DNA of 64,000 nucleotides. It comes from Corallium rubrum (taxonomy: Eukaryota > Cnidaria > Anthozoa > Scleralcyonacea > Coralliidae). The notes beneath the pieces were generated by a model. The model was not told where the DNA came from. It did no database searches and saw only the letters and a list, made by a program, of their open reading frames with translations. Below, in pieces: positions 51,651-62,514 of this stretch; the stretch's first letter is position 1, and each line of letters starts with the position of its first letter. The stretch lies in NCBI GenBank assembly GCA_964035015.1, contig OZ036002.1, positions 11,434,199-11,498,198 on the forward strand, in the 5' to 3' direction. A program made the translations under genes and the position numbers.

Positions 51651-53816
51651 AACAATAAACTTCATCAAACAACTTACAAGCAAAATTTTGGCAATACTTT
51701 CAGTCTTTCACAAACTGTTCATAATTGATACCCATAACCGTTACAAGAGTTGTGTTCTAGGTTGAATTTTTTATGCAAAATACTATAAATTCAGTACGTC
51801 CTACTACTATGGTACTGTAATAAGAAACTGCTAGTATATAAGACTATACTAGAAATACATGAATGCAACAACCCCTCGCCTGCTTTATATGCATTTTTTA
51901 ACCCCCCCCCCCCCCCCCCCCCCTCCCCTAATTTCTGTTTTTGTTGTATTAATGACACACAGATCATCTTTAAATTTTATATGTATTTTTGAAACACACA
52001 CCCCCTGATTAAAATATTAAAGCCCTCCTGATATGCATTTATAGGGTGACTAACTGTTTACTTTCAGATTTCTGATTTGAAAATTGAACATTTGAAAGCA
52101 AAACTTAGGTTTCATTAATTGAACTATAGCTGTAAAACATATATTCATTGTTTATAGGTTTCCAAGGGAATTATTTTTAGCAAGTCTTTAAATGGCTTCC
52201 CTCTGCTGTTCTGCATACATGTTTTGCAAAGGCAGAATTAAAAGTTAACAGCTCCAAAACTACATTTATAATATAAAGTCTGAGATAAAAACAATTCAGT
52301 AGAATCGGATTCCAGAAAGAAATATTAAACAGACAACGTTTCTGGCGGAAATTTGGAAATACTGCCTAGAAAATCGGCAAAGTTGGCCCATGAGTATTAT
52401 AAATAATAAGAAGTGCATATACACAGTCAATGAAAAACACCACGTCCAGATAAGTTTTACAAGTTTTTAAAATGGTAAGCACGAATATAAGTGGAGCTGT
52501 ATATCATTTAGGTTTAAGCGAAAACATGAAAACAACACACAATGTATTAAACTTTATATAATAGATGCTAGATTAAGTTTAACGGACGAGTGACTATGAA
52601 AGGGCTTTTATTTAAACGTATTGCCGGTCTTGGCACTTAATACAATGAATCCAATCAGCAAAATAAATATACAAATCCCCTACCTGAGTTACCACAAACA
52701 TTGCCAATTCAGATCGACTTTTTGTTTACCATAAAGCGTTTAGTGTCTTTAGTATCTTCAGGTTTTCTGGTTTCTCTTCAAGACATATTAAACCGCCGTT
52801 TGTTGTTTTAGTAGAGCGGGCTCCATTTCGTTTCTTTCGTTTCGCAAAATATAGCCATAGATTTAGTTTAAAATGTTGTGGTGCTTCTTTGTCAGTCACC
52901 AGTACAACAATTCTTACCGCACGACACCCTACGACGTATATATATATATAAACAGCTTCCAGATTTTCGTCTGCCTTGCTTTTTCTACACGCGTGTAAAA
53001 TGAACTCCACGCGTGTCGAGATTAGCACCCTCACCGGGCTCCGGGCCTTCGGCCCGTCGCCCGGCTCGGGGATTAAAGTACGGTGTACATGGAACTATTC
53101 AGCACAGTTTTAAAGTTCAACAACACAACAAATTTATTTGGCAATAACAAATTTTTCTACTGGGCAGTTAGTCTTCACAAAAGTTTTAGACTTTTTTTTG
53201 GTCTTTTAGTACTGTAATTACCCTGCTGGCAGAGCCTACATTCCTTGCGGCTGCAGGGTCAGAGTTGTGAGGAAAGTTAGTAGGCTCTGTCAGCAGGGTA
53301 TACTGTAATGTATTCAGCAGATAAACTAATTAGGATGATTGGATGCCAATATTCAAAAAACTTTCTAAAGAACTTAAACATTTTAGGGACACCTTTTTGT
53401 TATTAAATAAATGGATTTTTTGTTTTGTTTTATCAAACTGTCAGACAATACAATCATGTAGATAGTATCCATTTTTTTAGGGAAACCAAAGTTTGATGTA
53501 CTGTGGACAGTAGTTGATTTAAGTTGCTATTACTGTTGAGTTCTATTATTATCAAGGCCATCGAGATAATATTATGGAAAGCCTAGTAAGGGCAACTGGT
53601 ACAATTCTCCTTGGAGCCCTAAATGCCTAATTGTTGTACCAGTGTACCAGTGTATTCCCTGTCCCCTTCTCGGTGGCCTTGATTACAGTACGTTTACATG
53701 GACTGTTTGATGTACTGATTTTTTCTTGTTAATATATAAGTTTGAACTACAGTATGATACTATATGTTAAAATTTCAGGTTTTGATGATAAAAGAATGTC
53801 AGTGAAGAAAAGAGGC
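51651..53816. other. Harbinger interior between convergent genes
   Basis: A C run lies at 51902-51923. A TA run with the CACCCTCACCGGGC repeat (copy 2) lies at 52938-53065. A palindromic MITE ACCCTGCTGGCAGAGCCTAC / GTAGGCTCTGTCAGCAGGGT lies at 53220-53301. No gene. Confidence 0.55.
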
Positions 53817-53822
53817 TGTCTT

Positions 53823-55131
53823 TTATTCATTAAGTGACTCTTTTTCCTGCCAAAACTTATCTGCCAGTAGATTGCGGATTCTGTTTGCTCCATTATCATT
53901 ATCCCATGCTTTTGTAGGATTCATCATGTGGAGAATGTCTCGGATCTCTGAACTTTCTCTCCTTTGGTTTGTGTTTGGATCAATTGTGATATCTAGAGTT
54001 CTTGGCATAACATCCCCTCTAGAGATACAGATGTTGTGCAATACCATACATGCCAATGTAACTGTTTTAACTTCATCAGGAAAACTGTCACATTTGCGCA
54101 TGAGTAATCGCCAACGTCCCTTGAGTTGCCCATAGGCACCTTCGGTAACCATCCTAGCCCGATTTAGCCGGTAATTAAAGTATCTTTGCTTTGGGTTTAG
54201 TTTTGCATTAGTGTAAGGCTTCATCAACCAGGGTTTAAGTTGAAAAGCAGAGTCTGCAAGTATAAGAGGAGGGACTTCAACACCATTTAGATTTCTAACA
54301 ATGTTTGGGATGTACCCCCCTCCTTGTATTTGTTCCCATAAATCTGTTGACTGGAAAATCACAGAATCGTGGGAATTTCCTGGGAAACCACAACTCCCCC
54401 ATGTAAATCTGTATTTTGAATCAACCATTGCCATTAATACAATTGAATAAAAGTTCTTGAAGTTATGATATTCCTTGCAAGATTCTAATCCTCCTGGTGG
54501 GCATTTGATTGGTATATGGCAACCATCAATGGCACCCCAACAACAAGGAAATTGCCACGTTTGTTCCATTTCACTTATCTTTTGTAAAAAATCAGTTTCT
54601 GATTTTGGCATATATGTTGTCACCTCAGAAACCCAAAGCACTTCCACAATAGCTTTGGAGACTTCACAAACGATGCAGCAAACAGTGGAAACTCCTAATC
54701 CTGTCATTTCAGCAATTGTATAGTGATAATCACCTCGTCCACACCTGTAAAGGAATACAGCTAACCTCTGTTCAGGGGAGACTGGCAACTCAGTAACAAT
54801 TTCCTTTTCAAGCTTGTGTCGAATTTTTTCAGTCTAATAAATATATAAAGGTTGCACGAGACATTCTGAAGGTTTTTTTAAATCTAACGTCATCGTAGTT
54901 GTTCCACACAAGGTCCCACCAACCACTGTTTCGCACTAATCGACGACAAGATCGAACAACTGTCTTGTTCCCCTTCAAGTTCAGGCATAAAAGCAACATA
55001 AGTATGCATGTTTTGAAAATCATTCTTCTTGCCACCGCGAACGTCAAGATAGTTTGCAATGTCTTTCTTTGCTTTTTGTTCTTTGCAATCAATTTCCTTA
55101 TCAACGTAATCCTGTTTCTTCCAGGTGCCAT
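53823..55131 (-). pseudogene. Harbinger transposase with intact DDE domain, one frameshift
   Basis: The start is the ATG at 55131 (MAPGRNRITLIRKLIAKNKK). The N-terminus contains WWDLVWNNYDDVRFKKTFRM and SRATFIYLLD. There the frame hits GAC-TGA; a one-base shift continues with EKIRHKLEKEIV and PVSPEQRLAVFLYR. Next come an HTH (TIAEMTGLGVSTVCCIVCEV) and a DDE_Tnp_4 domain with CCWGAIDGCHIPIKCP (first Asp), GFPGNSHDSVIFQ, ILADSAFQLKPWLM (second Asp) and RARMVTEGAYGQLKGRWR (Glu). All three catalytic acids are present. Stop at 53823. Homologous to HARBI1 and to the DDE-less copy at 17.4 kb. Confidence 0.88.
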
Positions 55132-55588
55132 GTTCGCTTTGTATAGTTTATAAAAAAACTGTTCAAAAATATGAATCCAACCATAACAATTACAAATGCA
55201 AAATTCAATCTGAGCGCCATTTTTTGCCACGTTGCCATGGCTACTTGACTCGTCCCAGACTTCCAACAAAAGTAAGAGCACTAAATATGTTCGGCTCATG
55301 AAAAGCACGCCCGTATGAATCAAATATTAAATACGCCTATTTTGGTCGACTAAAATATGAATTAAGTACGGCTCATGAAAAGAACGGCGTATAAACTGGG
55401 CCTTAGTGGAGTACCGTAGTGGAGAACCGTGTCTAACTAATCAAACAGGCCTTAGCCATGACGTCGTGACATATAATATGACCAAACAGCGATATCATGT
55501 TGAGAGCATTACCACTGGTCGTTTCGCGGAGCATAAATTATAAATTACTCACTTGATCATTAATATTTTCCGCCTGACCTATTTCAGA

Positions 55589-55925
55589 CAATCATAGAAT
55601 AATTAATTGGGACATTTTCCGCGCGAGCGCGATTTCTGACGGCATCGTAAACCCTCTGAAAAAAAAATCCGTCGCCTGCTCCAAACCACCATCACAGGTC
55701 TTCCTCTACCCTCACAAGTCTACCCTCCCCCCTTCCCCCCACCATGCAATGTTGGTCCCTGGGGGTAGGCTTTACTCGCACCTCATACCATGTTTCTGAA
55801 CCAACATTGTATGGTGGGGGAGGGGGGGGGGGGGGGGAGGAGGAGGATAACTTAACTGTGCAAAATACATCTTTGCTTAGAAGTGACATTGTTGCAATTG
55901 TCCCAATGTAATTATTCCATGATTG
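55589..55925. mobile_element. MITE copy R of composite
   Basis: Near-identical to 47796-48138, with a few substitutions and a shorter G run. Preceded by GA and followed by TA then PLE sequence. Confidence 0.85.
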
Positions 55926-55927
55926 TA

Positions 55928-56108
55928 GCTGGCATGTATTATAATTACTTCCGCAGGAGATGCGAGTATTGTTTTGGTAATTGCTTAGAATTATTGTCAG
56001 CTCCATCAATTGCGGCAGCGTGCCAAGATTCTAATGTTTTTCTGGTACGGTTACGTCCTTTGTCGATTATTTGTGCGTTGCTAAAGTCAATTTTGTGCGA
56101 GTTTGGAA
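55928..56108 (-). mobile_element. PLE GIY-YIG 3' fragment, minus strand
   Basis: Inverse of 56473-56655 (TTGGTAATTGCTTAGAATTA, GCTCCATCAATTGCGGCAGC). It is the continuation of 47640-47793 across the composite and lies head to head with the plus-strand PLE at 56110. Confidence 0.8.
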
Positions 56109-56109
56109 T

Positions 56110-56640
56110 CTAATTCAGCACCCGCGCCCGAAGAACTAGTAAAGATGTTTTTTGACTTGGTGGAGCCATCCAACACACGTCAGAGCTTTGCTACACTACC
56201 ATACATAAAGGGTATCACGGAACCTTTGACGAGAATTTTACGAAAACAAGACATAAAAGTCACCAATACGGACACTTCAACAACATTTTCCATCGCCGAA
56301 ATACTGAGTTCCTGTTGAAAAAGAAACCAATGTCGTGTATAAGATTCCTTGCGCGGACTGCTCGTGGTGTTATATTGGGGAAACAGGAAGATCATTTGAA
56401 ACTAGGAAAAAGGAACACGTTAGAAACGTCAAAAACTTTGCCGAAAATTCAAACATCGCCAACCATGCTTGGACAAACTCGCACAAAATTGACTTTAGCA
56501 ACGTACAAATAATCGACAAAGGACGTAACCGTACCAGAAACACATTAGAATCTTGGCACACTGCTGCAATTGATGGAGCTGACAATAATTCTAAGCAATT
56601 ACCAAAACAATACTCGCTTCTCCTGCGCAAGTAATTAATA
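56110..56640 (+). pseudogene. PLE C-terminal region with GIY-YIG, disrupted
   Basis: First frame (56160-56318): SFATLPYIKGITEPLTRILR, the conserved post-RT segment of Penelope-like elements, ending in a stop. After a frameshift the second frame (56335-56634) gives YKIPCADCSWCYIGETGRSF, then TRKKEHVRNVKN, NIANHAWTNSHKID, TLESWHTAAIDGADNNSKQL and the terminus. It has YIG, the catalytic-helix Arg (GETGRSFETRKKEH) and a CADC pair. The family differs from the PLE at 35-36.8 kb. Reverse transcriptase is absent. Dead copy. Confidence 0.85.
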
Positions 56641-56815
56641 CATGCCAGATAGCTGCTATTACGTCATCATATGTATATATATTCGCGCTGTTTTGTCACT
56701 TTCCCACTTTTATTTCACCCGTCGAAGGCTACAGACTGATAGCCGAAAGCTCGTAATAAAATCGTTTGGTCAGAGAACGTTTCTTTTATTTCATTATGTC
56801 TTTACCTGGCCGCGC
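56641..56815 (+). mobile_element. PLE 3' untranslated end
   Basis: TGACGTCATCATATG-like stretch, then CCCGTCGAAGGCTACAGACT and AGCCGAAAGCTCGTAATAAA. Same sequence as 47640-47793 inverted. It resembles a hammerhead core in which CTGATGA has become CGTCGA. Confidence 0.7.
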
Positions 56816-57017
56816 CTCCTCTATATATTTTTGGAGGTTCACAAAATAGGCGTCGGTCAGAATAAACGTAAAGATTATATACAATAGAACACTGTAGCTC
56901 AACAGGCGTTTTTTTTTTCAATTATGCATATACGCCGCAAACGTAGCTAAAATAGATATGTTTTCGTCTACTCGAGTGGTTAAAGATTTTATTATTATTA
57001 TTATTATACAGTATTAT

Positions 57018-57128
<111 letters not shown>

Positions 57129-57419
57129 AAATTAAAAATTGTTCAAATTGAAAATTTGGCAAAATCTCGTTGCTGCATCGGTAAATCAATAAATTAATTT
57201 GGAAAGGCCCAAATTTAAAAAACAGAAAACTTACATCCTATGCATTAGTGAGAACGTTTTAGCTTGTCCAACAATATATAGTATTTCGAAAAACCTTAAC
57301 GTTACTGAAATTGTTAAAATGTTTGTTGTCTACATTATATACTAGTTCGAAGAATATTAAAATGCACTCCAAAACTGCCGATTAAATTTCCAACTTCAAT
57401 CCATTGATACTGTCGACAA

Positions 57420-58260
57420 TGACTAGTGATTATATGACTAATTAGACACAAATTACTACAGAGGCATATCAAAAATGACTACAAATTATACGACTAGTGT
57501 AACTATACATGGCTACAACTGTATGACTATTGGCTATTTAAGAAATGGCTCATGGTTTAGCGTGCTCCATCGAGTTATGGATGCACGCGGGAAATTGGGA
57601 GAGCACAAAAAAATCGTAAGAGTTGGTCGAGGCGTAGCCGAGACCAACTCTAGATTTTTGAGTGCTCTCCAAATTTCCCAAGTGCATCCATAACTCGATG
57701 GAGCACACTAAACCATGAGCCATTTCTTTTATAATATAGCATTAAATCCTTTCACAAGCCGGCGAATCGTTTTGGTTGTTGTGTTTTTCCACTTTCGTAG
57801 CCAAGTCTTTTTTGTTTACTAAAATCCAACCAAAAGGACAGTTTAAACTCGGTTACCCAGACCCAGTTTATATCTTCTGGGTCGTTGTTCTTTATTACTC
57901 AATAAAATTAAATGACTTGGTATTTTGATAATAGAAAAGGCCGTAAAAAGTCAATTTAAAACTCAGTTTTGCTTTGAAATTTTCCCCCGCGCTTTTTTGC
58001 CGTGCTCCATCGAGTTATGGAGCACGCACGACAGCCAATCAAAAACGTTGCTATATCAAAGCTATGTTATAAAACTGTATACTACAACTAAGGAATGTAT
58101 GACTGACTACTACAGTATATAACTGTAAACTATGATAACTACGTAACCGCTAATTTTATGACAACTTACTAAATTACAATAATGACTGCTATTTGGATTA
58201 TATGACTATACTAACGATATGACTATACTATATATACAACCATATGTCATGCATGGTTAC
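57420..58260. repeat. Degenerate ATGACTATA-type repeat interrupted by a palindrome
   Basis: Imperfect GACTATA/GACTACA motifs at 57420-57540 and again at 58070-58250. Confidence 0.5.
57541..57727. repeat. Palindrome with apex CGAGGCGTAGCCGAG
   Basis: AAATGGCTCATGGTTTAGCG / complement arms and GTGCTCCATCGAGTTATGGA inside. A shorter GTGCTCCATCGAGTTATGGA hairpin lies alone at 58001-58025. Confidence 0.8.
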
Positions 58261-58439
58261 ATATGGCAAAACAAGAAAACTAGAAAAATTAGGGAGAAAC
58301 TGCATGGATTCCATCATGGTGTCTTGATGTCCGCCAAAAGAAAGGCTTGCGCTTGGTAATGTAACCATACAAAATGTCGGAATTTTTTAAACGAATTCGT
58401 TTCTAAACAGAAGCTGTCAGAAATGAACTAATTAATTCA

Positions 58440-58855
58440 CTATGTGTAATCACTGTGCAAAAAATGTGTAATCACTAAGCAAAAAAATGTTTAATCACTA
58501 TGCAAAAATGTTTAATCACTATGCGAAAAATTCTTTAATCACTGTGCAAAAAATGTTTAACTACTGCGCAAAAAAAGTTTAATTACCGCGCAAAAATGTT
58601 TAATTACTGTGCAAAAATGTTTAATCACTGTGCAAAAAAATGTTTAATCACTGTTCAAAAAATGTTTAATCACTGTGCAAAAAATGTTTAATTACTGTGC
58701 AAAAAAATGTTTAATCACGGTTCAAAAAATGTTTAATCACTGTTCAAAAACTGTTTAATCACTGTGCCAAAACTGTTTAATCACTGTGCCAAAAATGTTT
58801 AATCACTATGCAAAAAATGTTTAATCACTGTGCGAAAAATTTTTAATCACTACTT
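58440..58855. repeat. ~21-bp minisatellite
   Basis: About 20 imperfect copies of ATGTTTAATCACTGTGCAAA with variable A runs. Confidence 0.95.
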
Positions 58856-58975
58856 TACTTTATTTACTATAGTTCGGGTTTGTGTGGAGGGCTCGCGTCT
58901 ATCGAAAAAAATGCCAAAGATAAGCAAAACATATGAGAATGTCATGCACGCAGTCCACTGAAGACTATGACTACG

Positions 58976-59101
58976 TGCACACGGTAACGTTTCCAAGCGT
59001 TTTCGTATTGTTTACTGTTCTCAGGGGAATCGAGAACAATCAGCTCGTTACTTGAAACAATACGAAAACGCTCAGAAACGTTACCGTGTACACATAGTTT
59101 A
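58976..59101. repeat. Palindrome / MITE
   Basis: ACACGGTAACGTTTCCAAGC and GTTTTCGTATTGTTT with the inverse on the right; centre TTCTCAGGGGAATCGAGAA. Confidence 0.75.
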
Positions 59102-60680
59102 CATGCGTAGTCCCGAATGCAAGGCAGTTGAAACCTGGGCAAAAGGAAATAAACAACAAGTCCTACAGCAGGCTACTAAAGATCACAATAAAAAAACATG
59201 CTTGCCTACGTCTGTTTATATCTGATAAAAAAAATTCTTGTTGTTTACATATTAACTTTAGCTTTGATTTTCTTGGTTTAGGGGGTGTTTACATGAGGCC
59301 AGTCCTCGGGCCGAGCTAGCCTGCGATCAGGCTCTTGTGGAGGGAGAGAGGGAGGGGAATGCAGACAAGAGAAAAATAGAGCTTGGACGGATGCTAAGAA
59401 TTTTAGATATCAGCGTTAAATCATGACGCAAAATTCTAATTGGTCGGTTTGCCTTATAACGTCAATCATAAATGCAAGGGGGATGTTGTGTACTGAAGTC
59501 TCACTAAAGGCAAAAGGTCGGATTTTGAAGTGAACTCGAAAATGCGATAAAGTATACAATCAAACCAGCATCTAGACTTGGAGTGAAACGAAAAAAAAAA
59601 CAGTGTACTTACTGCAATAGATTCAAGAAGGAAGATAGAATCGTCAAGAATACCAGTATGCAAACCATATTAAGAGTAACAATGCCAAAATATTCCATGC
59701 ACCTAAGATGGAAGGCTTTCGATCGATCAGTTTCTCGCAGTCTACAAAAAAGAAATGCTATTTGATTTGATTGTCTGACATGTATTTATGAGTTGATTAG
59801 TTTTATCTCAAATGGGGGCGGATGTTCAAAATTGTATAGAGTCCGTGCACTTTCTTCCATCTTGCAAGAGCCTGGAAGCAGGCTGTACTCACGTTGGACT
59901 GACTTTAGGTCGGTTGTATTTTACTGTAGATCGTTCTCATGAGTCCGGCCTGAGATTCTGTTCACGCCAGGCTAATCTCAGGTCGCCTGCTAGACAGAAC
60001 TAAAATTCTGAGGCTGGCAGTAGCTTATCCTAGACATACAGGGTCGGACGTCAGGGTCGGGTGCGCACACCTGTGACGTCAGCCTGTGCACACAAAGAAT
60101 GCTGACGTGATAAAAATTATGCGGTGTATATCATTAACGTATCGCGGGCTACTTTTCGACAGCTATTTCGGAACGCACTCGGGTTTCCTTCGGTCATCAT
60201 CGTATTATTTCAAGATGGGTGAAGATCGATAAATAAAAACAGTATTGGAACAGTTTGGCTTGCTTTTTTTCCCTTTCTTTTTTAGTGAATATGAGGAAAA
60301 AGATGGATTTGAGACAGCGTTCAGGTTTTTCTGATTACCAAGCCATTTTAAATTTATATCTTTCTTTTTGGATTAATGATCACAGTGACAATGTGCATTA
60401 GACACTTTTATAAGTTTATGTACACTGAATTACTTAAACCGATGTTTTATAAGTTTATGTACACTGAATTATTTAGAGTGATGTTTTATAAGTCTACGTG
60501 AGAATTTTCTACCATAACTAAACACTTAATAAGTATACTGTTCAGGTTTTTACGTTGTTTGTTTATGTAAATGGTTACACGAGAAAGAAACGTCATGTGG
60601 TTATTTTCAATGGGTACCTGAACCAGCAAAGTCGTCCCGCGTTGAAGAGCCGTTCATTTTTGTGAGATGAGAAGATGAGC
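59102..60680. other. No gene; one Harbinger-MITE end
   Basis: GGGGGTGTTTACATGAGGCC at 59280 matches the end of the MITE at 44456. A 60-bp direct repeat (GTTTTATAAGTTTATGTACA) occurs at 60395-60480. No coding region is supported. Confidence 0.45.
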
Positions 60681-60683
60681 ACA

Positions 60684-60815
60684 TGCTCATAAGTGCTCTG
60701 AGCACTTGCTCATTGGCTCATAAGTGCTCTGAGCACTTGCTCATTGGCTCATAAGTGCTATGAGCACTTGCTCATTGGCTCATAAGTGCTCTGAGCACTT
60801 GCTCATTGGCTCAAA
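60684..60815. repeat. 35-bp tandem repeat of an element terminus
   Basis: Four copies of GCTCATAAGTGCTCTGAGCA followed by CTTGCTCATTG. Each unit holds the AGTGCTCTGAGCACTT palindrome. It marks the left terminus of the rearranged ORF element. Confidence 0.85.
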
Positions 60816-60983
60816 AGGGAGATAAAGGGGGTCAGGCGAATGCGAAAATGTATACATTGTTAGAGCAAAATATTGTTGCTAGGATACTGCTTTGCTTGGA
60901 TGCATGCATAAAGTAAAACACAGATTAACGTTTTAAACAATTTAGTCCTCGTAGTATAACAATTTTACACAAATATACAGTTC

Positions 60984-61193
60984 TTAAACATATTGTCCAG
61001 CTTTTACAGTATTTTCCAGCTTTGATCGCTTGACTTTGTAAACTGTTCCGTCTTCCGCTAGTAGGAGTTTACGTTTTTGTCCCTTGTGTTCCACAGACTT
61101 GACATCCAAAACTTTGACTACACTTCGTTTCTTTTCTGCAGGCAATAGAGGAATTTTTTCGTAATTGAGTACACCAATTAAAATATTAACCAT
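60984..61193 (-). CDS. ORF2, left palindrome arm
   Basis: A 69-residue basic protein on the minus strand. It starts at the ATG directly after the ORF1 stop (TAAATG). Motifs: MVNILIGVLNYEKIPLLPAE, then KRSVVKVLDVKSVEHKGQKR, then LLAEDGTVYKVKRSKLENTV. Three strand-like Val/Leu patches alternate with Lys-rich turns, as in a small beta-barrel fold, but I do not recognise the family. It differs from the right-arm copy by Asn for Asp at residue 10. A polyadenylation signal follows the stop. Confidence 0.7.
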   Translation of the reverse strand: MVNILIGVLNYEKIPLLPAEKKRSVVKVLDVKSVEHKGQKRKLLLAEDGTVYKVKRSKLENTVKAGQYV

Positions 61194-61523
61194 TTATTTT
61201 TTGTCTTTCTTCATTTCCCCAGAGTTAGAACGTTTTCGTTTACTGGTCTGTCCATGTTTTAATTTGGCGGCTCGTAAGTAAACATTAAATTTTCTTTCCA
61301 TCTCTTCTTGCCGCTTTAATAAATTTTCCAGACTTTCCTCCATACTGAATTCCTTTGGTTCTTCACTCTGTCGAGGTACACATATTCCTATCTTACTCCA
61401 CTTTAGCCACTTCTTGCGTTCTTCCGTGTCCATGCCATGTACTTGATCGAGATGATTAGCTAGTCTAGCAAGATTTGTACTACCGCAACCAAAAACAGGA
61501 CAGTTCCTACGCGTACGACCCAT
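61194..61523 (-). CDS. ORF1, C2H2 zinc-finger protein, left palindrome arm
   Basis: 109 residues starting MGRTRRNCPVFGCGS. The zinc finger spans CPVFGC...HLDQVH (C-x4-C-x10-H-x4-H) at residues 8-29. It is followed by ERKKWLKWSKIGICV, an acidic helix EESLENLLKRQEEMERKFNV that could form a coiled coil, and a Lys/Arg-rich tail ending KKDKK. Protein identical to the right-arm copy. The open frame extends upstream without a Met. Function is unknown; nucleic-acid binding is inferred from the finger and basic tail. Confidence 0.75.
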   Translation of the reverse strand: MGRTRRNCPVFGCGSTNLARLANHLDQVHGMDTEERKKWLKWSKIGICVPRQSEEPKEFSMEESLENLLKRQEEMERKFNVYLRAAKLKHGQTSKRKRSNSGEMKKDKK

Positions 61524-61749
61524 TTTTAGATGTTTGCTCAATGAGTTCCTAATAATAATTGACTCATTTTTTACGTGTGTTAGATATTTTATTTGGCCCG
61601 TTTACACCCAGGTTAGGACGTCTAGTCAGCAAACGGGCCATCGGACCGTATAGTGCCTTATAGGGCCAAAACGGGTCTGATCGGGCCCATATGAGCAAAT
61701 GAGCAAGTGCTCATGAGCAGTTATGAGCAAATGAGCAAGTGCTCATGAG

Positions 61750-61906
61750 CAAATGAGCACTTGCTCATTTGCTCATAACTGCTCATGAGCACTTGCTCAT
61801 TTGCTCATATGGGCCCGATCAGGCCCGTTTTGGCCCTATAAGGCACTATACGGTCCGATGGCCCGTTTGCTGACTAGACGTCCTAACCTGGGTGTAAACG
61901 GGTCAA
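61750..61906. repeat. Left inverted terminal repeat of the ORF1-ORF3 element (fused to its mirror)
   Basis: TGAGCACTTGCTCATTTGC units, then CCGATCAGGCCCGTTTTGGC, CACTATACGGTCCGATGGCC and GACGTCCTAACCTGGG. The same order occurs inverted at 63885-64000, and in mirror image left of 61750. Confidence 0.85.
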
Positions 61907-61930
61907 ATAAAATATCTAACACACGTAAAA

Positions 61931-61960
61931 ATGAGTCAATTATTATTAGGAACTCATTGA
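61931..61960 (+). promoter_or_regulatory. Possible 9-codon upstream ORF before ORF1
   Basis: ATGAGTCAATTATTATTAGG continues to a TGA 15 bases before the ORF1 ATG, in both palindrome arms. It could dampen ORF1 translation. Only sequence support. Confidence 0.35.
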
Positions 61961-61974
61961 GCAAACATCTAAAA

Positions 61975-62304
61975 ATGGGTCGTACGCGTAGGAACTGTCC
62001 TGTTTTTGGTTGCGGTAGTACAAATCTTGCTAGACTAGCTAATCATCTCGATCAAGTACATGGCATGGACACGGAAGAACGCAAGAAGTGGCTAAAGTGG
62101 AGTAAGATAGGAATATGTGTACCTCGACAGAGTGAAGAACCAAAGGAATTCAGTATGGAGGAAAGTCTGGAAAATTTATTAAAGCGGCAAGAAGAGATGG
62201 AAAGAAAATTTAATGTTTACTTACGAGCAGCCAAATTAAAACATGGACAGACCAGTAAACGAAAACGTTCTAACTCTGGGGAAATGAAGAAAGACAAAAA
62301 ATAA
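61975..62304 (+). CDS. ORF1, C2H2 zinc-finger protein, right palindrome arm
   Basis: Protein-identical to the left-arm copy. The start at ATG 61975 (AAAAATGGG) is chosen because it is the first Met and the longer open frame upstream crosses the terminal repeat. Zinc finger, coiled-coil-like acidic helix and basic tail as described for 61194-61523. The stop codon is immediately followed by the ORF2 start, an arrangement that needs reinitiation or a polycistronic transcript in a eukaryote. Confidence 0.75.
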   Translation: MGRTRRNCPVFGCGSTNLARLANHLDQVHGMDTEERKKWLKWSKIGICVPRQSEEPKEFSMEESLENLLKRQEEMERKFNVYLRAAKLKHGQTSKRKRSNSGEMKKDKK

Positions 62305-62514
62305 ATGGTTAATATTTTAATTGGTGTACTCGATTACGAAAAAATTCCTCTATTGCCTGCAGAAAAGAAACGAAGTGTAGTCAAAGTTTTGGATGTCAAG
62401 TCTGTGGAACACAAGGGACAAAAACGTAAACTCCTACTAGCGGAAGACGGAACAGTTTACAAAGTCAAGCGATCAAAGCTGGAAAATACTGTAAAAGCTG
62501 GACAATATGTTTAA
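62305..62514 (+). CDS. ORF2, right palindrome arm
   Basis: 69 residues, starting in TAAATGG with no spacer after ORF1. Sequence as the left copy, with Asp at residue 10. An AATAAA at 62552-62557 suggests a Pol II transcript ending after ORF2, so ORF1 and ORF2 would share one mRNA. No known family recognised. Confidence 0.72.
   Translation: MVNILIGVLDYEKIPLLPAEKKRSVVKVLDVKSVEHKGQKRKLLLAEDGTVYKVKRSKLENTVKAGQYV

Larger units (their letters stand above)
48767..55402. mobile_element. PIF/Harbinger element, 6.6 kb, two genes
   Basis: GGCCCGGTTTATACGCCGTG on the left and, inverted on the right, GGCCCAGTTTATACGCCGTT, between perfect TTA duplications (48764-48766, 55403-55405). CTTTTCATGAGCCGT extends the terminal repeats. 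Encodes a Myb/SANT protein rightward and a DDE transposase leftward. It carries later insertions (hAT fragment at 49.83 kb, a 614-bp element at 50.53 kb, a MITE at 53.22 kb), so it has been inactive for some time. Confidence 0.92.
47796..55925. mobile_element. Composite insertion: two MITEs around a Harbinger element
   Basis: Outer flanks are TA on both sides (47794-47795 and 55926-55927). Removing 47796-55927 joins the PLE sequence ...TAATAGCAGCTA to GCTGGCATGTATTA, matching the uninterrupted PLE at about 56640-56665 with one mismatch. The inner MITE borders (TC and GA) lack TA, so the outer ends behaved as one unit. Confidence 0.65.

Noticed and set aside
58440-58855. Second CRISPR-like array
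   Set aside because: Short imperfect ~21-bp units with no spacers; a minisatellite.
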